Shown here: one piece after another, positions 52,361 to 64,000 of the stretch
How positions within the stretch are numbered: the first letter of the stretch is position 1
Layout of the letters: each line of letters starts with the position of its first letter
Assembly (NCBI RefSeq): GCF_030463565.1
Contig: NC_134654.1
Location: 17,623,702-17,687,701 of the forward strand
From: Pelecanus crispus
Taxonomy: Eukaryota; Chordata; Aves; Pelecaniformes; Pelecanidae
Direction: 5' to 3'
Length of the DNA: 64,000 nucleotides
The notes under the pieces: model-generated
Seen by the model: only the letters and a program-made list of their open reading frames with translations
The model's database searches: none
What the model was told of the DNA's origin: nothing
Translations under genes and position numbers: made by a program

Positions 52361-52366
52361 AATAAA
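52361..52366 (+). terminator. FBXW10: Poly(A) signal of FBXW10
   Basis: AATAAA, inside a GAATAATAATAATAAAATC context, lies about 275 bases past the stop codon at 52083-52085. It is the first good signal downstream and would give a short 3' UTR. Confidence 0.7.
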
Positions 52367-52535
52367 ATCTTATTAGAGTTTATGTGGATTGATTAGAGTT
52401 TATAAGCTGAAGAAGCGTGGACTGAAAACTGGCTGCGCAGCTGAGCTCAGAGGGTAGCGATCAGTTGCACAAAGTCTAGTTGGAGGCCAGTAACTAGCAG
52501 TGTAGCCCACGGGTCAAATTGACTGGGTCTGATTG

Positions 52536-52708
52536 TTTAATATCTTCATTAATAAATGATGTGGATGATGGGGCAGGGTGTACCCTCAGCAAGTTGGCAG
52601 ATGACACCAAACTGGGAGGAGCGGCTGATGCACCAGAGGGTCGTGCTGCCATCCAGAGGGATCTGGGCAGGCTGAGGCCAACTCAGCTGGAAAGCAGCTT
52701 AAAACTTA
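52536..52708 (+). mobile_element. CR1 LINE fragment
   Basis: The segment translates to the CR1 ORF2 pattern LINDVDDGAGCTLSKLADD, TKLGGAADAPEGRAAIQRD, then LGRL, and jumps to PTQLESSLK, so an internal deletion has joined separate CR1 parts. It resembles the copy at 24855-25802 closely. It is a short, old, inactive remnant downstream of FBXW10. Confidence 0.9.
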
Positions 52709-52709
52709 A

Positions 52710-53975
52710 TTTGCATTAAATAAAAAATAAAGGTAGTGGTTTCCATTTCTTTGTTTTTGCAGATAAAATTACTAAATGTGCTTGATTTCCACTAATGCTC
52801 AGGACTTAAATTGGCTTGAGTTAGGAAGACAAAAACCTTTCCAGTTGTCCAGCTTTGAGTATCTGGGCCACAGTACCAGAAATCTCCCTGTTACTCTCTT
52901 GCATTAGAGGCTTGAGGCAGGACGCTCCTGCCCATGGTCACGTCAAGGGTCCTTTCAGCAGCAGTTCCAGTTTGAGATGAAAGCCTGTGAAACTCTCCAT
53001 GCAGCAGGGTGGTGATTAGTTTTGGTTTGTTTACTTCAACATCATCTTCAACTTCTAAACCCTGGGATTAAGCCAGACGCTGCTAATGGTGAAAAATAAC
53101 AATAGTTGTTCCCCAAAGAATAATAACGAACAGGTAATAAAAACTAAGTGTCTGTGTAAAACTACAAGGAAGCCAGAAACTAATGAAGATGCGGGAGCTG
53201 GACTGTTGTAATTCAGATTTGCCACTGAAACGCCGTGTGGGCTGGGGACGAGCGAGGGTGGGAGGCTGGCAGCTGGCCCTATTGCAGTACGGCTGTGCTG
53301 CGACACACGGACTGTAGTTGTCTGAGGTGGCTTTGCCTGGCGTTAGTGTCGAGACACAAAGCAGCAAGGATTTCACACTTAGCCACGGGATGGCACTTTC
53401 TCACAAGACATCTGGTGTAAGTGCAGCTGCAGCCAGAGGCCTTTTGGCACAGCCCCCCTGGAAAAAAGCACCTAATAGAGGGAGCCTGGTGGAAAAACAT
53501 CACGGAAAGGCCGATGCCTTTTCAGTCATGCCGAAGCGAGGAGGATTAGAGTGTTGTCTTCCTATTTGGAGCCAATAAATCAGTATCTCCCTGCAGGTGC
53601 GGGTCTTCAGGCATTTGCAAGATGCTACAGCCAACAGAGGTGGTGTGAAATTACTTACAACTGCAGAGCTGGAGCAAGCCCTTCCGCGATCGGCTTTAGC
53701 TCAGAACAGTGGATGCAAAGCTGGGAGCTGGGCACCAGAGATGCATTGGAAGGGAATTCGCATATGGGAAGATGTCATGCGTGGTGCCTGAAGTCACTTA
53801 TGAAGGTAACGAAGAGGTGGTTGTTTTACTATCTTAACAATTCACTTCTGAACTAAATTGACCTTTCTGTGCACCTGGCCTTCGGCTGTGCAGAGGTGAC
53901 AACCTGGGGGTGCTGTGGGCAGCACCGGTGTTGTGCAGGACATAAGCAGAGATAAAGCCAGGCAGAGCGGTGGAC
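52710..53975. other. Intergenic sequence between FBXW10 and the tRNA fragment
   Basis: No exon, RNA gene or transposon recognised. Overlapping short open frames between 53230 and 53860 show no family motif. Confidence 0.5.
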
Positions 53976-53977
53976 CA

Positions 53978-54013
53978 GCCTGGTTAGCTCAGCTGGTTAG
54001 AGCGTGGTGCTAA
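53978..54013 (+). pseudogene. tRNA-Ile 5'-half fragment (truncated in the anticodon loop)
   Basis: Thirty-six bases match the 5' half of eukaryotic tRNA-Ile(AAT): GCCTGGT in the acceptor position, then TAGCTCAGCTGGTTAGAGC (D arm including the A box) and GTGGTGCTAA, the 5' side of the anticodon stem and the loop start. Identity stops inside the anticodon, and no anticodon 3' stem, T arm or clear B box follows. It cannot be a working tRNA. It is either a retroposed tRNA half or the head of a degenerate tRNA-Ile-derived SINE. A run of 18 A lies about 580 bases downstream (54597-54614). Confidence 0.85.
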
Positions 54014-55250
54014 AGATAGTTTCAATAGAGTTTTGTAGTAACTAGGAGCCATTAGCGTTGTACTTGTCATCCCCAAAGTGTAGATAATATGATCCGGATG
54101 TGATGATGCCATATTGATGTCACAGCAATTTTGTCTGTATAGCTTGACAGGTGTCTCTGAACAAAACGTGCTTTTACCCAAGTGTTGGTTATAGCTAGAA
54201 GTATTTGTATTTCAGCACAGGAATGGTGCCTGATGCTTCACATGGTGAGCAGAAAAGGAGCAAGATAGTATTAAAGAGAGGCAGGAGCAAAGATATAAGA
54301 AATAAATTAAGTTTTTATATAGTATTGTATTTATCAGTAACAGCTTTGGATTGCCTGTGAAATGGCATGCTGACTTAAGTGAGCGTTGCAAGTGTACTTG
54401 TTAACTAGGTAAGCAAAATGTTTTTTTTAATATTGTCTTTAAATTTATGTGAAAACAAAACTGTATACAGGCAGTATTGAAGTGAAAGGACATTTCACCT
54501 GTTCATGGCTGGATCACACAACATGAGATTAGATCGTGTATATCAGACTTAAGATAGCAGTGATTCTAATAACTCTACATCTGCACTTTCTAAATTAAAA
54601 AAAAAAAAAAAAAAGTAAGATGTATGAGAGAGACCATTAAACAGCCAGGTCTTTACGTGATGAACATTAAGTCTTCTGACTTGCTGCATAATACGCTTAT
54701 TTCTGTGGTGCCTCTCTGCTGTGGTTTTCCAGGTGTTATATAGAAATAAAGTGTTAACTTGAATCCAGTACAGTTTTTGAGAAAGTCATGCGAGGGAGGG
54801 CTGTGTCACTTACGGCACTAGCAGATCCCAGGGCTCTTTATAAGCGAGCGGGGATATAAACCTTGGGCCATGGGAGAATCTGAGCGCCGGGGTGACAGCC
54901 TGCGTGTCTGGGGATTTCCCCTGCAGCCGCAGCTCCATGCCTTGACCTTCCTCCTGGATGGCTCTACCTGGGGGGTCCGGGGCCCCAGCTGCGTTTTGGG
55001 CACAGCGTACACAAGAGCCTGATGCTTCGCTGCTCCCCCCCAGCAGGTACCAGTGGGTGGAAATGCCCAGAGGGCCGAAGGGAGCTTGGTCCCACACCAA
55101 TGCCTGAAAAAGGTCAAAGCAGCAGGGACCTGCTCCCCAGGTCGGAGTGTGTCCTGTCCCTGGTATCAAACAGCACCTCGGGGTCATCTGGGAGGAAATG
55201 CTGTGTGTGAAAATGCTGTATTGATCACAAAACAATAATGCATAAAGTAC
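54014..55250. other. AT-rich intergenic sequence after the tRNA fragment
   Basis: No coding sequence recognised. It contains an A18 run at 54597-54614. If the tRNA half and this A-run bound one retroposed unit, the insert would be 53978-54614, but I do not recognise the intervening sequence. Confidence 0.4.
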
Positions 55251-55504
55251 TATTAATTTTTTTTTTTTTTTTTGCTTTGTCCTCAAAGCAAATGTTTGGC
55301 CATATGCTTAAAGGAAAAAAAAAAAGGAAAAAAAAAAACCCACATAAGTGACTGTTTCTTTCAGAGGTTTTTCACTGGAATTTTTGGTTGACTTTTTTTG
55401 GGTTTACTTTTTCATAGTTTAATGTAAAGGTTAGGCAGTGGTGCTGTGTATCTTCAGATGTCCCAAGAAATTTGCCCTTCTTCAACAATAACAACATATT
55501 CGCT

Positions 55505-55582
55505 GTGTGGCAGCAACACTGATGGTAATTTCTGTAGTATCTTGTGTGGCGGCAACACGGATGGTAATTTCTGTAGTACCTC
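55505..55582. repeat. 39-base tandem duplication, two copies
   Basis: GTGTGGCAGCAACACTGATG plus GTAATTTCTGTAGTATCTT is followed at once by a second copy differing at a few positions (GTGTGGCGGCAACACGGATG). A T17 run at 55257-55273 and A-runs near 55314-55338 lie upstream. No function is evident. Confidence 0.85.
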
Positions 55583-55589
55583 TTATGCC

Positions 55590-56335
55590 ACACCACAACC
55601 AGGTTTTAGATTTTTGCAGAGAAACCACGGGGAAGATTGTCCTACGAGAATGCATTGTTGGTACCAGCACTTCATATGCTTCCACACTGTTGCTTTGGAT
55701 GATGATATTGTTAACCTACAACTAGGGACTGTTGCTACTAACACGTGCTAAGGCTAAAGCAGAGTTCACACAGGTCCCCGCTGCTTGCTCTCCCCTCTCA
55801 CACCAGCGTGTGGGAGACGTGAAGCAGATGAGCTACCAAAAACGTTCAAAGTACTCCTGGGTCAGCCCAGTTAGAGACTTTTTGGTCCTTAAAAAGCTCT
55901 GGATTTCTACATCTTTGCTTTGATGTATGACTTGCGATAGAGATCACAGTCTTACAGGTCTGAAATCTCTTTTAAGGCGTATGAATACACCAAAGGATGA
56001 GCTGGTCCCAAAAAATAATGAAATCTGAACTAAGGACATAGTCCTTCAAGAACACAGCAGCTGCCAGATGCTCCCGGTAAGCAGTTATGGCTGGAACCGG
56101 CTATGGTAAGAGTGATCTAGAAAGGGAGAGACCCTTTTTGCTTCAAACAGGATCAAGTAATCATCCTTCAAATAGGCGGCAATGTTGCGCCTCATTGCAA
56201 GCCAACCTCTTTGTTCCTTTGCGCTTGCCAAAACAGATGGAAGAACAAGCGGAAGGAATAACCGTAGAGTTAACTTGGTCATTTTCCTTCATAAACGAAG
56301 TGGGAATTTACTCATTTCTTCCCTAACGAGTGTTT
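55590..56335. other. Intergenic sequence before the TVP23B CpG island
   Basis: No feature recognised. Short open frames occur without family motifs. Confidence 0.5.
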
Positions 56336-57095
56336 TGTGACTGAACTGCCCATGCACAAGCAGCGGGCAGCGCGTTTCGGACGAGCCGTTTGCAGGCGGC
56401 CTCCTCGGAGCGCGACACGGATCCCTGGCCCTCGCCCCTTGCGTACGCTCACGCCGATCGCCGTGATGAGCAATTTTCAGATCCGGGCGCTGGCACCTCG
56501 CGCTGTTTTTCCCGGAACCTCTGTGCCCTTCCGTAGGCTTTGTCAAAACTGAAGCTTAAGGCTTCCCCTCTCCGTTCAGCGCCGCTGCTCTGCCTGTCCT
56601 CGCGTTCTAAAAATGCTGATCCGAGAGCGTTGGTCTAGCGCGAGCTTTTTCTATCGCATCTTGCAGCCATCCTTGCTTGGTTTTTTGGGTTGGTTGGGGT
56701 TTTTTCCGACCTGTGCCCGGAGCGGAGATGTTTATCAGGGAGCCCGCCCCTCGATGTGTGTTTTTCAGGGATGCTACGGATGAGGAAAGGCGAGGCTTCG
56801 CAGAAGCCGCTCCTCCTCTTAAAGCTCTGCCCCTGACGAACTCGGCCCGGCATCCAGCCTGGATACTGCGCGCCCCCGCGCCACGGAGCGCCCCCGGAGC
56901 GCCCCCGGGCTCCCCCCGGCCGCGCCGCCCCCGCGACGTCACCGCTGCGGGGCGGGGGGAGCGCCGCGGCCACGTCTCGCGCTCCCTCCCCCAGCGCGCA
57001 CGCGCGGCGAGGGGGCGGGGCCGGGCGGGGCGTGCCGGGATTGGCCCGCGGCGGCGGTGACGCGGCGCGGCAGGCGGAAGTGAGGGGCTCCGACC

Positions 57096-62309
<5,214 letters not shown>

Positions 62310-63740
62310 GTATGGTGGAAGCCTCAAGCCAGACTGGATTCACAGTAATGAACAACAGAGAATATTGCTCTGACCATGAGATTTGGGAGCTGCATACATG
62401 AGGTGTGAATTAAAAGAAGTAAATAAATTGTGCAAGACTTCAGGTTAACACTCCTAGCAACTTATATTCAATTTTCCACTAGCAGTTGGTTTTTAAGTTC
62501 TTTATTTAGTTTGATTAACTAGAATTAATTTGCTTAAACTTTAAATTAAGAAATATCCTAGGTGGCTCTCATACAGGTTTAGAACTACTGGATGAATTAA
62601 GAGAAAATTGCTGGACATCCTTCTTTGGAAAAACAATGCACAAGCCGAGCCTTCTGTTATCCAAGAACTCCCCCAGCTCCTCCAGTAGTTGGTGCCTCAA
62701 ATAGTTTCAGTTGTGGACGTTGCTGCGTGTTGTTCTTGGAGGTCATTGCTGCTTCTGTTATGAAGTTTAGATAGCACACTTTTGGCTCCGCATTTCTCTC
62801 ATTCTGTGATTTGAATGGTGCTGAGGTGGTTGCAGTGAAGGGCATCTAAAGGAAATGTTGCTGTTGGCTTAGTGGGACGATTATTGAAGTCTCGTGGAAA
62901 CTGCAGAAAGTGACTTCTGAGCAGCTCTGGTCTTTTATTTATCTGAAGCATTCTTGGAGGTCTCAGTAACATCTTAAACCCCTGGATTTATGGGAAGTCC
63001 CTCTTCTACCTGTAGGCCTGTGTCTGTATGGAGAGCATAGCGAGAGTAAAATGAGTTTACAAGGAAGGTTGCAGGCACAATTTCAGAGACAGAGTGAATC
63101 TGAGAGCGGTCATTGTCTGACTAATGCTGTTAAAGTGATGCCATCTGGCGTCATGTCGGCGCCGCGCAGTAGCATGCGTTTGGTGCCACAGGTCGTCTTC
63201 TCTGGCCAGGAGGGTGTAGGGTGATGCGGTTTGCAGTTTCCTCACCAGCCCCTCAGCACAGGGTCGCAGGGAACGGGACTGACAGGGGTTTATGTTTCTT
63301 GAATCCATGCAGTATGCTGTCCTTAAGCCGTGCTCCCCAAGGGGTCTGAGGGCTGGAAAAAAAGCCTTTTGTAGGATCGTGAAATGTTGGCTGGCAGTGT
63401 TCACTTAGATGGCAGGAAGTGGTGTGTTTTGTGTGAAAAGCTGTATGAAAGGGGTCAGTTCCTTCTTGTCACGTAATTCTGTTCAAGGCAGATTGTGCTT
63501 TCGCAGCAGTGGATATTGTAAACTTTGGATGAGGTATTTTAAATTAAGAATGTGGTTTCTCTTTGCATAATGGGTATTTGTAAATTGTGGGATTGTATTA
63601 ACATGATTTCTCTCCCTGTACTGTAGCAATACTTGGGAGCTGTACATTTGTTTAACTCTTTGGATTGATACCTTCCTTTTGTAAATATGTATTTATAAAA
63701 TCTTGAAATTAAAATAATGCTTTGTTTAACCAGACCAGAT
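62310..63740 (+). other. TVP23B: TVP23B 3' UTR (short and long forms possible)
   Basis: AATAAA at 62422-62427 would end a short transcript about 115 bases past the stop codon. A second candidate, ATTAAA at 63708-63713 in an AT-rich context, would give a 3' UTR of about 1.4 kb. The intervening sequence has no splice-bounded coding segment, and its minus-strand open frames have no family resemblance. Choosing between the ends needs transcript data. Confidence 0.6.
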
Positions 63741-64000
63741 AGCCCTTCTATGATTCATGGCTGAGCTCTGTTTATACACTGTATTCTTGTAATGTAGTTT
63801 TAACAGGGGTTACTTGTCAAGTTCAACAGTGCTGTTCAGTGAGCTCTGGCACGCTTCCTTTCACCCAGGGGGTCTTGGACAGTTTTCCCTGTGCAAACAC
63901 TTTCTTTGTAAGGGTGCTGGAGTTGTTATCATGCAGAGCAGAAGTAATTGTCACTCTGTAAGGCTCAGCTGGAGTGGCTAAGATACTCCTTCTGAGGGCA
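63741..64000. other. Sequence downstream of TVP23B
   Basis: No feature recognised up to the window edge. Confidence 0.5.

Noticed and set aside
53230-53860. Possible extra gene or retroviral fragment between FBXW10 and TVP23B
   Set aside because: Overlapping short frames, no conserved motif, no paired terminal repeats and no tRNA primer-binding site were visible.
53978-54013. Functional tRNA-Ile gene
   Set aside because: Only the 5' half is present; the anticodon 3' stem, T arm and clear B box are missing.
63057-63404. Minus-strand open frame of 115 residues downstream of TVP23B
   Set aside because: It falls inside the likely TVP23B 3' UTR and shows no domain or promoter context.

Overview
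This is vertebrate nuclear DNA, almost certainly from a bird. The evidence is a set of split genes with GT-AG introns, several CR1 LINE copies (the dominant avian retroposon, with its ATTCTATG-type 3' end), CpG-island promoters, and many GC-rich minisatellites of the kind found on gene-dense avian microchromosomes. The gene set matches human 17p12-p11.2 (ARHGAP44, FBXW10/CDRT1, TVP23B/C). No prokaryotic operon, CRISPR array or endogenous retrovirus was recognised.

Layout from left to right. (1) Positions 1-17,300 hold the 5' part of ARHGAP44 on the minus strand: seven coding exons for the first 194 residues, including most of the N-terminal BAR domain. The gene runs off the left edge, and its first intron (about 11 kb) carries several unrelated tandem arrays, among them a degenerate telomere-like block and a long G-rich block ending at the exon 1 splice donor. 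(2) 17,300-28,850 is intergenic, with a minisatellite beside the ARHGAP44 promoter and one decayed CR1. (3) 28,850-34,140 is a complete nine-exon CYP2-family cytochrome P450 gene on the plus strand (496 residues) with a TATA box and poly(A) signal. (4) 34,140-37,690 is intergenic and contains a fairly young 5'-truncated CR1 with an open reverse-transcriptase C-terminus. (5) 37,690-52,370 is FBXW10 on the plus strand: CpG island, F-box, WD40 propeller and long basic C-terminal tail. (6) 52,370-56,340 is intergenic and carries a CR1 scrap and a fragment equal to the 5' half of a tRNA-Ile. (7) 56,340 to the right edge is TVP23B on the plus strand: CpG island, seven coding exons (207 residues) and a long 3' UTR.

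The genes are independent single-gene units with no shared pathway: a Rho-GTPase regulator with a membrane-bending domain, an ER monooxygenase, a presumed ubiquitin-ligase substrate receptor and a Golgi membrane protein. FBXW10 next to TVP23 is an old linkage also seen in human; the P450 between ARHGAP44 and FBXW10 is not part of the human arrangement as I know it. I did not find a previously undescribed system. The most notable items are the replaced acidic residue in the P450 I-helix, the tandem arrays in ARHGAP44 intron 1, the divergent FBXW10 N-terminus and uncertain tail splicing, and the tRNA half. Exon borders were derived by hand from reading frame, splice signals and remembered human proteins; no alignment was run.
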